The notes under the pieces: generated by a model
Told to the model about the DNA's origin: nothing
Databases searched by the model: none
What the model saw: only the letters and a program-made list of their open reading frames with translations
Shown here: one piece after another, positions 44,278 through 53,306 of the stretch
Layout: each line of letters opens with the position of its first letter
How positions within the stretch are numbered: the first letter of the stretch is position 1
Position numbers and translations under genes: made by a program
From: Oscillospiraceae bacterium
GTDB lineage: Bacteria; Bacillota; Clostridia; Oscillospirales; Oscillospiraceae
Assembly (NCBI GenBank): GCA_017540645.1
Contig: JAFYAQ010000023.1
Span: 41,558 to 105,557, forward strand
DNA length: 64,000 nt
Reading direction: 5' to 3'

Positions 44278-46116
44278 ATGAGCATTTTCGATATCATCAC
44301 CCTTTTCGGCGGGCTGGCCATGTTCTTATACGGTATGCGCCTGATGGGCGACAGCCTGCGGGAGGGCGCCTCCGGTACGCTGAAAAAGGCCTTGGAAAAG
44401 GTCACCAACAACTCCGTCAAGGCCTTCTTCCTGGGCCTTCTGATGACCGCGGTGATCCAGTCCTCCACCGCCACCATCGTGATCACCTCCGGCCTGGTGG
44501 GCGCGGGTCTGCTGACCCTCCACCAGTCCCTGGGCATCATCATCGGCGCCAACGTGGGCACCACCGTCACCGGCCAGATCATCCGGCTGCTGGATCTGAA
44601 CACCTCCGGCAGCTCCCTGCTGCGCTTTTTCACTCCCTCCACCCTGGCGCCGGTAGCGCTGATCCTGGGCATTGTCATCATCATGTCCAGCAAGAAGAAG
44701 GAGAGCGAGGTCACCGGCAACATCATCATCGGCTTCGGCGTTCTCTTCAGCGGCCTGCTGAACATGACCGGGGCGGTCAGCGTCCTGTCGGACACGGGCC
44801 TGTTTGACTCCCTCTTCTCCCGTCTGACGGAAAATCCCTTCCTGGGCTATGTGATCGGCGCGGGCGTTGCCTTCGTCCTCCAGAGTTCCTCCGCCACCGT
44901 GGGCATCCTCCAGGCCTTCTCTCTCAGCGGCAGTCTGAGCTTCGGCTCGGTGTACGCCGTGATCGTGGGCATCTATCTGGGCGACTGCGTCACCACGGCC
45001 ATCGTCTGCTCCATCGGCGCCAAGCCGGAGGCCAAGCGGGTTGGCATGGTGAACATCCTGTTCAACCTGAGCGAGACCGTGCTGGTGCTGCTGGTGGTGG
45101 GCATCACCCATCGGCTGGGACTGCTGGACAGCTTCTGGAGCGAGCCCATCCGCTCCGGCGGCATCGCCAATACCAACACCGTGTTCAACATGGGCTGTGC
45201 CGTTGCCCTCTTCCCCCTGCTGCCGGTATATGAAAAGCTCTCCCACCGGATCATCCGGGATAAGGACGAGGACGAGCCCGCCGCCAAGGGTCTGGGGGAA
45301 TACGCCAATCTGGTAGCGGCCCTGAACCCCAACTTTTTCGACACCCCGGCCCTGGCATTCCGCAGCTGCTACAACGCCATGCGGGTCATGCTCAAGCTCT
45401 CCACCCAGAACCTGAACCGGGCCGCCGGGCTCTTCCGGGGCTATCACGAGGACACGTTCCGGCAGATCAACGAGGACGAGGATATCATCGACCAGCTGAC
45501 CGACAGCGTCAGCCGCTACCTGGTGCAGATCTCCACCCGGCTCTCCTCCGAGACCCATATCGCCATCTTCCGGGAGTACAACAAGGTCCTCACCGAGTTT
45601 GAGCGCATCGGGGACCACGCGGTGAACATCGCCGAGCACGCCAAGCGGCTCCACCAGGAGCATCTCAGCTTCTCCGTATACGCCCTTCGGGAGCAGGAGG
45701 TGCTGATGGAGCTGATCGGTCAGATCCTGACCGTGACCGACACCGCCTTCTCCTACCGGGACCTGCGGGCCGCCCGCCACATCGAGCCCATGGAAGAGGT
45801 GGTGGACGATATGATCGACCGGCTGCGGACCAACCACCTGGACCGGCTGCGCCGGGGGGTGTGCAGCGTCAACGCCGGCGTGTGCTTCCTGGATATCCTC
45901 ACGGACCTGGAGCGCGTGTCCGACTGCTGCTCCAACGTCGGATTGTCCATCATCGTCCGGGCCGGCGAGAGCAAGGTCCAGCCCCATGACTACATCATGA
46001 ATCTCCACGAGGGAAACGACCAGCTCTTCAACTCCGTCTATTCCGAGACCCACGATCGCTATTTCCAGAAGCTGGATCTGGCGGAGATCGTCACCGAGAA
46101 CTCCGCCGGGAAGTGA
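44278..46116 (+). CDS. Na/Pi cotransporter family protein with PhoU-like domain
   Basis: A 612-aa protein. The first half holds two inverted PNaS repeats, each with the substrate-site QSS motif (VIQSSTATIV and LQSSSATVG), and GANVGTTVTG; the second half (~350-610) is a PhoU-like four-helix region (FERIGDHAVNIAEHAKRL; DLERVSDCCSNVG). It imports phosphate with sodium. ATG 44278 is chosen because the protein then starts as the family does (MSIFDIITLFGGLAMFLYG); the Shine-Dalgarno signal is poor, and an in-frame TTG 18 bp upstream is possible. Confidence 0.88.
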   Translation: MSIFDIITLFGGLAMFLYGMRLMGDSLREGASGTLKKALEKVTNNSVKAFFLGLLMTAVIQSSTATIVITSGLVGAGLLTLHQSLGIIIGANVGTTVTGQIIRLLDLNTSGSSLLRFFTPSTLAPVALILGIVIIMSSKKKESEVTGNIIIGFGVLFSGLLNMTGAVSVLSDTGLFDSLFSRLTENPFLGYVIGAGVAFVLQSSSATVGILQAFSLSGSLSFGSVYAVIVGIYLGDCVTTAIVCSIGAKPEAKRVGMVNILFNLSETVLVLLVVGITHRLGLLDSFWSEPIRSGGIANTNTVFNMGCAVALFPLLPVYEKLSHRIIRDKDEDEPAAKGLGEYANLVAALNPNFFDTPALAFRSCYNAMRVMLKLSTQNLNRAAGLFRGYHEDTFRQINEDEDIIDQLTDSVSRYLVQISTRLSSETHIAIFREYNKVLTEFERIGDHAVNIAEHAKRLHQEHLSFSVYALREQEVLMELIGQILTVTDTAFSYRDLRAARHIEPMEEVVDDMIDRLRTNHLDRLRRGVCSVNAGVCFLDILTDLERVSDCCSNVGLSIIVRAGESKVQPHDYIMNLHEGNDQLFNSVYSETHDRYFQKLDLAEIVTENSAGK

Positions 46117-46160
46117 GCGGGCCCGGCGTTTCTCCTCCTGCGGGAGGCTCCCGCCATATA

Positions 46161-46194
46161 AAAACGGTGCGGCAAAACAGCCGCACCGTTTTTT
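46161..46194. terminator. Bidirectional terminator between convergent genes
   Basis: AAAACGGTGCGGC (46161-46173) pairs with GCCGCACCGTTTT (46180-46192), flanked by A and T runs. Confidence 0.9.
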
Positions 46195-46213
46195 GTTGTC
46201 CTCTGTGGGCGAT

Positions 46214-47239
46214 CTATATCGCCCTCTCTATCTCGCCTCTGCGGCGCTCCATATCCTGAGCCAGCCGGAGATGGGCCCGGGCCCGCTCCAGGCATTGCCC
46301 CGGACGGCGCACGGCGAAAAAGCGTTCTCCTTCCAGATAGTCCGTAAGATAGCGCAGACCGCACTCCACCGTCATGGTCCAGACGCCCAGGGCCAGGCTC
46401 TCCCGCTCGGGGCGGGTCAGCTCCGGATAGGCCCCCAAAAAGCCCCCGGCAAAGGCGGAGAGCATCTGCGTGTCCACGCAGCCCCGGCCGTTCACCGCCT
46501 GGGAGCGGACGGCGTCCCCGAAGTCATAGGCGATCAGCCCCGGCATCACCGTGTCCAGATCCAGCACGCACAGGGCCCGGCCGGTGGCGGTGTCCAGGAG
46601 GATATTGTCCATCTTGGTATCGTTGTGGGTCAGGCGCATGGGCAGCTCCCCCGCGTCCAGGAGAGTCTGGAGTTGGGCGGCGTCGGTCTCCCGAAGAAGA
46701 TAGCCCTCGATCTCCGCGCCCAGGGCAACCGCCCGGCCCAGGGGATCGTTTTCCACCGCCGCGCGAAACTGCCGGTAGCGCTCCGGCGCATCGTGATAGC
46801 AGGGGCCGGTCCGGCGCAGAGCGTCCACCGGAAAGTCCGACAGCAGCGCCAGAAATCTCCCCCAGGCCCCGCCGATCTCCCGGAACTCCGCCGGCGAGAG
46901 AAGGGCAAGAGGGGTGCGGCTCCCTTCCACAAAGGCCGTACAGCGCCAGCACTCCCCGTCTTCCTCCCGCCAGAACCACCCGCCCTCCCGGGTGGGGATC
47001 AGGCGCAGGCTGTGCCGGGGGTCCGGGTCCTTCTGCCGCAGATGGGCGGTGACGGCGGCGATATTGTCCATCAGTCCGGGAATGTCCGCAAAGGCCCGGG
47101 CACTGATGCGCTGCAGTATATACCGCCCGGCGGTGGTCCGGGCCAGAAAGGTGGCGTTGATGTGCCCATTCCCGTAGGGGGCACAGTCCAGTGCCGCCCC
47201 CGACAGGGCAAAATGGGAGAGGACCTCCATCGGCTCCAT
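46214..47239 (-). CDS. APH-fold sugar kinase, NahK-like
   Basis: A 341-aa aminoglycoside-phosphotransferase-fold kinase. The catalytic loop and metal site are intact: LTHNDTKMDNIL (Asp/Asn) and CVLDLDTVMPGLIAYDFGD. The combination HNDTK with DLDTVMPG is the pattern I associate with N-acetylhexosamine 1-kinase (NahK), which phosphorylates GlcNAc/GalNAc for mucin or milk-glycan salvage. ATG 47239 has AAAGGGGGG upstream. Divergent from the cotH gene. Antibiotic resistance is unlikely; homoserine or other small-molecule kinases cannot be excluded. Confidence 0.8.
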   Translation of the reverse strand: MEPMEVLSHFALSGAALDCAPYGNGHINATFLARTTAGRYILQRISARAFADIPGLMDNIAAVTAHLRQKDPDPRHSLRLIPTREGGWFWREEDGECWRCTAFVEGSRTPLALLSPAEFREIGGAWGRFLALLSDFPVDALRRTGPCYHDAPERYRQFRAAVENDPLGRAVALGAEIEGYLLRETDAAQLQTLLDAGELPMRLTHNDTKMDNILLDTATGRALCVLDLDTVMPGLIAYDFGDAVRSQAVNGRGCVDTQMLSAFAGGFLGAYPELTRPERESLALGVWTMTVECGLRYLTDYLEGERFFAVRRPGQCLERARAHLRLAQDMERRRGEIERAI

Positions 47240-47325
47240 ATCTCTGTCCCCCCCTTTCCTGGGAGTATCATAGCACACCCGAAAGGAAAGGAAAAGGGAA
47301 TTCTTCCCCGCGGCGCATCTTCGGC

Positions 47326-47354
47326 TTGAACATTGGGGCCAAATACGGTAGAAT
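47326..47354 (+). promoter_or_regulatory. Promoter of the CotH/lamin-tail gene
   Basis: TTGAAC (47326-47331), 17 nt, TAGAAT (47349-47354), 35 bp before the start codon. Confidence 0.6.
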
Positions 47355-47389
47355 AGAGTGAAAATTTATGGCCCCGGAGGCATAGGAAT

Positions 47390-50300
47390 ATGAAGCGTGA
47401 GAGAAAAAGAAAAGCGCAGCTGGCCCTGTGGACGCTGATCTTCGCCGTTCTGGCCGGGTTGGCGCTGCTGCTCTGCTCCCGGCTGAAGAGCGCGGTGAAG
47501 CCCGCCTGGGCGGGGGGCTACGCCGTGCATATCAGCGAGGTCATGACCGACAACAGCGCCTGTCCCAGCGAGGACGGCCTGCTCTGGGACTATGTGGAGA
47601 TCGAAAACAACACCGGCTCCGCCTTTGACCTGGGGGGCTATTATCTCTCCGACACCCCGGGGGAGGGCAAGTACTGCTTCCCCGCCGGCACTACGGTGGC
47701 GCCCAACGGCTGCCTGGTGGTCTGGTGCTCTCCGGGAGCGGAGGGGGATTCTTACGCCCCCTTCGGCCTGAAAAAAGAGGGTGGGGAGACCGTGGCCCTG
47801 ATGAACAAGAATCTGGTCAGCGTGGACGAGGCGGCGACCGTGCCCTGTTCGGCGGGCCAGTCCCTGATCCGGGGGGAGGACGGGGCTCTCGTCCCCACGG
47901 ACACCCCCACCCCCGGCTTCCCCAACACCGAGGCGGGCTACAGCTCCTGGCAGGCGGTACTGGCCTCCCGGAGCGGCGGCGTCCTGGAGCTGAGCGAGGT
48001 CATGGCCGCCAACTCCCTGTACGCCGACCCGGACGGGAACTACGGCGACTGGGTGGAGCTGCGCAACCCCACGGAGACCCCCGTGTCCCTCTCCGGCTAC
48101 AAGCTCTCCGACCGGGAGGAGAAGAGCAAATTCAGCTTCCCCGCGGACCGGAGCCTGGGCCCCGGGGAATATCTGGTGATCTGGTGCCAGCCCGGAGGCA
48201 AGGGGGACATGATCGCCCCCTTCGGTCTCAGCTCCAAGGGGGGCGAGACCCTGGTGCTGACCGGCCCCACCGGCACGGTTGCGGACAGCGTCACCCTGCC
48301 GGCCCTGGAGAAGAACCGCTCCTATGTAAAGGATAACGGCGTCTGGACCGTCTCCGAAACCCCCACCCCCGGCTTTTCCAATGACGAGGTCGGCCTGGCC
48401 GCCTGGCGGGACTCCCTGGGCTACCAGGCCGTGCCGGTGGTTTTTTCCGAGCTGATGGACGGGAACAAGGCCTGCTGTGTGGACGAGGACGGGGATTTCT
48501 CCGACTGGATCGAACTTACGAACAACGGCAGCCAGAGCGTGGATCTGAGCGGCTGGTACCTCTCCGACACGGAGGAGGAGCCGGACAAGTGGCCTATTCC
48601 CGAACTGGTCCTGCAGCCCGGGGAGTACGTCCGCCTCTGGGCCAGCGGCAAGAACCGCAGCACCCCCGGCCATCTCCACACCGGCTTTGCCATCTCCGTG
48701 GGGGAGACGCTGTGCCTGACCACCCCCAACGGCGTGGTGCTGCGCACCGTGCCCGTGGAGGAGCTGGACGGACAGTCCTGGGCTCTGGACGGGGAGGGGA
48801 ACTATGCCGCCTGCGATCTCCCCACGCCGGGCTTTTCCAACGACGCGGAGGGCTACGCGGCCTTCCAGGCCCGGGAAGAGCGCTCCTCCGGCCTTCTTTT
48901 GTGGGAGGTGGCGGTGTACGACGCCGCCAACGGGGACTGGGTGGAGCTGAAGAACGTCTCCGACGAGACCATCGATCTGAACGGCTACACCCTCACCGAC
49001 CGGAAGTCGGATCCCACCCGGATGCGTCTGAACGGAGAATCCCTGGCCCCCGGGGAGTCCCGGGTGATCCAGGTGGAGAACTTCGGCCTGAGCGCCAATC
49101 GGGACGAGGTCTATCTCTACGGTCCCGACGGCGCCGTGTGCGACTTCGCCCGGCTCCAGTTCATCCCCCGGAGCGGCAGCTACGGCCGTCTGGATGGCGA
49201 GAACGGCTTCTTCTACTTCGCCGCCAAGACCCCCGGCGCGGACAACGGCAAAGGCTGGCGGCAGGTTTCGTCCTCGCCGGTCCCGGACGTGGCCCCCGGC
49301 GTGTACGACGGGGTGGACAGTCTGACGGTGAGCCTCCGGGGCGAGAACATCCACTACACCACCGACGGCTCCGTGCCCACCGCCTCCTCGCCCCTCTACA
49401 CCGAGCCCCTGACCCTGAGCGCCACCACGGTGATCCGGGCGGTCAGCCTGCCGGAGGGCCAGCTGGCAGCCAAGCCGGCCACCTTCAGCTACTTTATCAA
49501 TGAGAATTCCTCCCTGCCCATCGCCAGTCTGGTGGCCGCCCCGGACGATCTCTTCGGCCGCAGCGGCATCTACAGCCACCACCAGGAGGCCTGGGAGGGC
49601 AAGTGGGAGCGGGAGGCCAGCATCGAGTTCTATGAGGACGTCGGCAGCTTCCGGATCGACTGCGGCGTCCAGATCCACGGCCGCACCAGCCGGCACCAGA
49701 GCGAAAAGCGCTCCCTGAAGCTGATGTTCCGGGGCCGATACGGCGGGGACCTGAACTATGACGTATTCGGCGACGGCCGGGTGACCGAGTTCGGCAGCCT
49801 GCTGCTCCGGGGCAGCCTGCAGGACACCAGCGGCGGCTACATGATCGACAATCTCTTCGCCGGCATGGCCATGGACTTTACCCCGGTCCCGGCCATGAAC
49901 TACCGGTATGTGGCGCTGTACATCAACGGTGAATACTGGGGCATCTACTCCTTCCGGGAGCACCACAACGAGGACTTCTTCGCCTCCCACTACGGGGTGG
50001 ATCCGGACAGCGTGCAGGTCTTTAACGGCGAGTACCGCTACCCGGGCACCTTCTCCGATCTGCTGACCTACGCGGAGAACCACGATCTGAACAGCGCCGA
50101 GTCCTGGCAGTACATTCAGGAGCATCTGGACGTGGAGGAGATGATCGACTGGATGATCCTGGAGTGCTACGGCGGCGACATCGACGTGTACGAAAACGTC
50201 CGCTTCTACTCCAGTCCCGAGTATGAGAACAACAAGGTCCTCTACGGCCTGGTGGACATGGACCTTTGCATGAGCGACCACCAGACCTACGCCGTAGGCT

Positions 50301-50629
50301 TCGAGTGCTGGCCCCAGCTCCACGCCATCATCCCCCGGGGCCTGATGTACAATCCGGAGTTCCGGGACATGTTCCTGAGCCGGCTGGGCTCCCTGCTCAA
50401 AAACGAGCTGAGCGACGCCGCGGTCCTGGAGCGGATCCAGGAGCTCCGCGCCCAGGTGGAGCCGGAGAGCGCCCGGGATCTGGCCCGCTGGGGACACGAC
50501 GCCTCCTTCTTCGCCAGCTGCTGCAATCGGGTCACCGGTTATGTGGACGGCCGGGCCCAGGAGATGATCAACTCCGCCTACGCCTACTTTGGCCTGTCGG
50601 CGGCGGAGGGCAGCAAATACTTCGGCTGA
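47390..50629 (+). CDS. Exported CotH-kinase protein with four lamin-tail domains
   Basis: A 1,079-aa protein anchored by one N-terminal helix (~9-29). Four lamin-tail (LTD) domains follow at roughly 45-150, 195-305, 345-445 and 490-600, each with the pattern 'SEVM..N' ... 'DWVELRN' ... 'LSGYKLSD' and the linker TPTPGFSN. A chitobiase C-terminal-like unit (~645-710; IHYTTDGSVPTASSPLYTEP) precedes the CotH domain (~735-1060; VQIHGRTSRHQSEKRSLKL, YRYVALYINGEYWGIYSFRE, YGLVDMDLCM). CotH proteins are atypical kinases that phosphorylate spore-coat proteins in Bacillus. The surface placement here suggests an envelope or spore-surface target. Confidence 0.9.
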   Translation: MKRERKRKAQLALWTLIFAVLAGLALLLCSRLKSAVKPAWAGGYAVHISEVMTDNSACPSEDGLLWDYVEIENNTGSAFDLGGYYLSDTPGEGKYCFPAGTTVAPNGCLVVWCSPGAEGDSYAPFGLKKEGGETVALMNKNLVSVDEAATVPCSAGQSLIRGEDGALVPTDTPTPGFPNTEAGYSSWQAVLASRSGGVLELSEVMAANSLYADPDGNYGDWVELRNPTETPVSLSGYKLSDREEKSKFSFPADRSLGPGEYLVIWCQPGGKGDMIAPFGLSSKGGETLVLTGPTGTVADSVTLPALEKNRSYVKDNGVWTVSETPTPGFSNDEVGLAAWRDSLGYQAVPVVFSELMDGNKACCVDEDGDFSDWIELTNNGSQSVDLSGWYLSDTEEEPDKWPIPELVLQPGEYVRLWASGKNRSTPGHLHTGFAISVGETLCLTTPNGVVLRTVPVEELDGQSWALDGEGNYAACDLPTPGFSNDAEGYAAFQAREERSSGLLLWEVAVYDAANGDWVELKNVSDETIDLNGYTLTDRKSDPTRMRLNGESLAPGESRVIQVENFGLSANRDEVYLYGPDGAVCDFARLQFIPRSGSYGRLDGENGFFYFAAKTPGADNGKGWRQVSSSPVPDVAPGVYDGVDSLTVSLRGENIHYTTDGSVPTASSPLYTEPLTLSATTVIRAVSLPEGQLAAKPATFSYFINENSSLPIASLVAAPDDLFGRSGIYSHHQEAWEGKWEREASIEFYEDVGSFRIDCGVQIHGRTSRHQSEKRSLKLMFRGRYGGDLNYDVFGDGRVTEFGSLLLRGSLQDTSGGYMIDNLFAGMAMDFTPVPAMNYRYVALYINGEYWGIYSFREHHNEDFFASHYGVDPDSVQVFNGEYRYPGTFSDLLTYAENHDLNSAESWQYIQEHLDVEEMIDWMILECYGGDIDVYENVRFYSSPEYENNKVLYGLVDMDLCMSDHQTYAVGFECWPQLHAIIPRGLMYNPEFRDMFLSRLGSLLKNELSDAAVLERIQELRAQVEPESARDLARWGHDASFFASCCNRVTGYVDGRAQEMINSAYAYFGLSAAEGSKYFG

Positions 50630-50635
50630 CGTGCA

Positions 50636-50768
50636 GCAGGCCGCAGCTTTTTCGAGAGTCATCGCAACCCCCGGTGCAACCGGGGGTTGCGGAATTTCCA
50701 AGCTCAGTTTATGGTCTGCCATCGAACTTCGGCGTAAGATAAGGCCATAAAAGAAAGCCGCGGCCTGC
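50636..50768. repeat. 133-bp MITE-like element with 15-bp terminal inverted repeats
   Basis: GCAGGCCGCAGCTTT (50636-50650) is matched by its inverted copy at 50754-50768 with one mismatch. Inside is a perfect 12-bp stem (CGCAACCCCCGG 50663-50674, CCGGGGGTTGCG 50680-50691) and a further TTATGG/CCATAA pair. No gene lies within. Confidence 0.7.
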
Positions 50769-50797
50769 GCCGCCGGCCAGGGAAAGGGGAAGAGACC

Positions 50798-51784
50798 ATG
50801 ATTTTCGCGGATAAACTGATCGAGCTCAGGAAAAAGAACGGCTGGTCCCAGGAGGAGCTGGCGGAGAAGATGGACGTAAGCCGTCAATCCATCTCCAAGT
50901 GGGAGGGCGCCCAGTCCGTGCCGGACATGGCCCGGATCCTCCGGCTGTCGGAGCTCCTGGGGGTCAGCACAGACTACCTGCTCAAGGACGATGCGGTCCT
51001 CCCCGAGGCCGTCGCCCTGCCGGAGACGGGGGCCGCGGCCCGGCCGGTCTCCCTGGAGGAGGCATCCGCTTTTTTGCAGATCAAGGGGCTCAACGCCCGG
51101 CGGGTCGCTCTGGGGGCGATGCTGTGCGTCCTGTCCCCCGTGGCTTTGATCCTGCTGGGGGCCGCCCAGGAGTACGGAAAGCTTGCCCTCACGGAAAACC
51201 AGGCGGGAGGTCTGGGTCTGATCATCCTGATGATGCTCATCGGCTGTGCCGTGGCCCTGTTCGTCAGCTCCGGGCTGCGGATCAGTCCCTATGACTACCT
51301 GGAAAACGAGCCTATCGACACCCTCTACGGGGTAGACGGCATGGCCCGGGAGCGCCGGGAACAGTTCCGACCGGTTTTCACCCGGCAGATGACCGCGGGC
51401 ATCGTGCTGTGTGTGGCGGCGGTGCTCCCCATCGGGGTCAGCCTGGTGCTGGCCGGGGAAGATGAATTCCTCATGGCCGTCTCCGTCGGGGTCCTGCTGG
51501 TGCTGGTGGCCCTGGGCGTTTTGCTGATCGTCCGCTCCGCCGTGGTCTGGGATGGCTTCCAGATCCTGCTGGAGGAGGGGGACTACACCCGGGAGGCCAA
51601 AGAGGACAAGCATGGCCACGAAAGCTTTGGGAAGATCTACTGGCTCTCCGTCATGGCCGGGTATCTGGCCTGGAGCTTCATCACCGAGGATTGGGGCCGG
51701 ACCTGGATCGTCTGGCCCATCGCCGGGGTGGCCTACGGCGCCGTCTTCGCCATCATGAAGGCCTTGCGGAAAAAGAACGGGTAA
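50798..51784 (+). CDS. XRE-family regulator with C-terminal membrane domain
   Basis: A 328-aa protein. Residues ~5-62 are a Cro/CI-type HTH (LRKKNGWSQEELAEKMDVSR, SISKWEGAQSVPDMARIL); about four to six membrane helices follow (~110-330). Membrane-tethered XRE regulators of this kind are frequent in gut Clostridia; what they sense is unknown. AAAGGGGAAG is upstream of ATG 50798. No obvious target promoter is adjacent. Confidence 0.85.
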   Translation: MIFADKLIELRKKNGWSQEELAEKMDVSRQSISKWEGAQSVPDMARILRLSELLGVSTDYLLKDDAVLPEAVALPETGAAARPVSLEEASAFLQIKGLNARRVALGAMLCVLSPVALILLGAAQEYGKLALTENQAGGLGLIILMMLIGCAVALFVSSGLRISPYDYLENEPIDTLYGVDGMARERREQFRPVFTRQMTAGIVLCVAAVLPIGVSLVLAGEDEFLMAVSVGVLLVLVALGVLLIVRSAVVWDGFQILLEEGDYTREAKEDKHGHESFGKIYWLSVMAGYLAWSFITEDWGRTWIVWPIAGVAYGAVFAIMKALRKKNG

Positions 51785-51798
51785 CCGCCGCAAACACG

Positions 51799-51857
51799 AA
51801 CGCAGGGACGGTCCTTTTTGCCCATGCTGAGCAAAAAGGACCGTCCCTGCGTTTTAT
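51799..51857. terminator. Perfect 23-bp hairpin, bidirectional terminator or REP-like palindrome
   Basis: AACGCAGGGACGGTCC... (51799-51821) pairs without mismatch with 51831-51853, loop 9 nt, followed by TTTATTTT. The stop of the next gene is at 51859. The core CAGGGACGGTCC is a sequence I recall from dispersed Firmicutes repeats, so it may be an inserted palindrome that acts as a terminator. Confidence 0.75.
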
Positions 51858-51858
51858 T

Positions 51859-53142
51859 TTATTCCCGGGGGATGTTCTCCATGATGTCGTTGGTGGTATC
51901 CGCTCCCACGGTGGAGCGAACCAGACCGAAGCATCGACAGTCATATCTTTCGAAGGCCTCGTTGTCCAGCTGGGGCCGGTGGGCCCACTGCAGCTGGGAC
52001 AAATGGTACTCCATGGCATCCTGGGCCACCTGAAAGGCGCTGCGCCCGCCGAAGTAGTCCAGCGGCACCTCCACCTCCAGCATGATGGGGTTTTCGTCCG
52101 CGTAGTGGAGATAGAGCTTGGGCGTGTCCCAGGTCCCGTAAGCCGAAGCGCTCTTGGGCTGGATTTTTTCGTCCGCCGCCTGCTCCACGGCCCGCTCCAT
52201 GCACATGGCGCAGAGCATGTGGGTGCCGTGGCCGTACTCACCCTCCCGGTCATGGGTCACCACCACGCTGGGCCGGAATTCCCGGAGGATGTCCACCATA
52301 TAATTGGTAACGGAGATATCCCCGTATTGCTTCTGGGCGGCCCACAGGTTGTCCACGAAATAGTCGGGGAAGGGTCCCACCCGGGGATAGTGCCGCACGC
52401 CCATGGCCCACAGGGCGTTGAGCAGTTCGTGGTTCCGGTCGGCGTACTGGTAGCCGCCGGGCAGCGCGTGGTCCACCAGGTAGCAGACCTGCACATCCAG
52501 GCCCCGGGCCACGCTGTCGGCGATCAGCGCGCCGAAGAAGATCACATCGTCGTCCGAGTGGGCGGAGAACACCAGCAGATCCGCCTTTTCGCAGGGGGGA
52601 TCCCAGACCTGAACGCCCTCCGGGGGCCTGCCCTCGGTGAAGGCCCAGAGCTCCATCAGGGAGGAGCTGCCCGTGAATTCCAGATCCAGACTGGTGACGC
52701 TCTCAGGCAGGAGGAGATATTCATGGAGCATGCCGTATTCTCCCCCGGCCAGGGTGAAGTTCTCTCCCTCCACGGTGTAGGGCTTGGGCGTCCGGCTCCA
52801 GTAGAGGTACAGGGAGGCGAAGGGCGTCTCCGATTCCACATGGATCACCGTGCCGCCATATAAGGTCACACCGCTGTACTCATAGTCGTCCTGGATGAGC
52901 TTCATGGACGCCCGGACGTTGTTCGTCAGCGTCAGCTCCACCGGCTCCGCCTCCGACGGTTCGGGGGTCGGCTCCGGCGTGGGTTCGGGGGTCGGCTCCG
53001 GCGTGGCTGCCGGCACCGGAGAGGCGGTGGGCAGCGGCGTGGTGGTGATCATGGGCGAGCCGTAAGTCTCGATCACCCGGGAGCAGGCGGCCAGTCCCAG
53101 CAGCGCCGTCACACACAGGACGGCGAGGAAAAATTTTTTCAT
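51859..53142 (-). CDS. PIG-L-type deacetylase lipoprotein
   Basis: A 427-aa lipoprotein: signal peptide with lipobox LLGLAAC, then a TPEP linker (~35-65), a β-rich N-terminal domain (~70-185), and a PIG-L/LmbE zinc hydrolase domain. The metal motif AHPDDE appears as VFSAHSDDDVIFFG, and the second site as VVTHDREGEYGHGTH. Family members remove N-acetyl groups from GlcNAc-containing conjugates. The Pro to Ser and Glu to Asp changes in the first motif are seen in some members, so activity is likely but unproven. AAGGAG precedes ATG 53142. Confidence 0.85.
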   Translation of the reverse strand: MKKFFLAVLCVTALLGLAACSRVIETYGSPMITTTPLPTASPVPAATPEPTPEPTPEPTPEPSEAEPVELTLTNNVRASMKLIQDDYEYSGVTLYGGTVIHVESETPFASLYLYWSRTPKPYTVEGENFTLAGGEYGMLHEYLLLPESVTSLDLEFTGSSSLMELWAFTEGRPPEGVQVWDPPCEKADLLVFSAHSDDDVIFFGALIADSVARGLDVQVCYLVDHALPGGYQYADRNHELLNALWAMGVRHYPRVGPFPDYFVDNLWAAQKQYGDISVTNYMVDILREFRPSVVVTHDREGEYGHGTHMLCAMCMERAVEQAADEKIQPKSASAYGTWDTPKLYLHYADENPIMLEVEVPLDYFGGRSAFQVAQDAMEYHLSQLQWAHRPQLDNEAFERYDCRCFGLVRSTVGADTTNDIMENIPRE

Positions 53143-53306
53143 GAAAAACTCCTTGCGCTATTTCCGAATCCAGAAAAATCGTGTATAATAAGCTTTACTG
53201 TTTTTGCACGCGTTACTTAGCTTACCCCTTTTTTGGAAAAATCGCAAGACCGAATTCCCGAAAACCTATGTTTTTCGGCGCTCATATCATCTCCGGGAGG
53301 TGCCCG

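Noticed and set aside
47366..51793. A 1,475-codon frame on the minus strand across cotH and the XRE gene
   Set aside because: Spans two unrelated plus-strand genes and their intergenic hairpins; GC-driven shadow frame.
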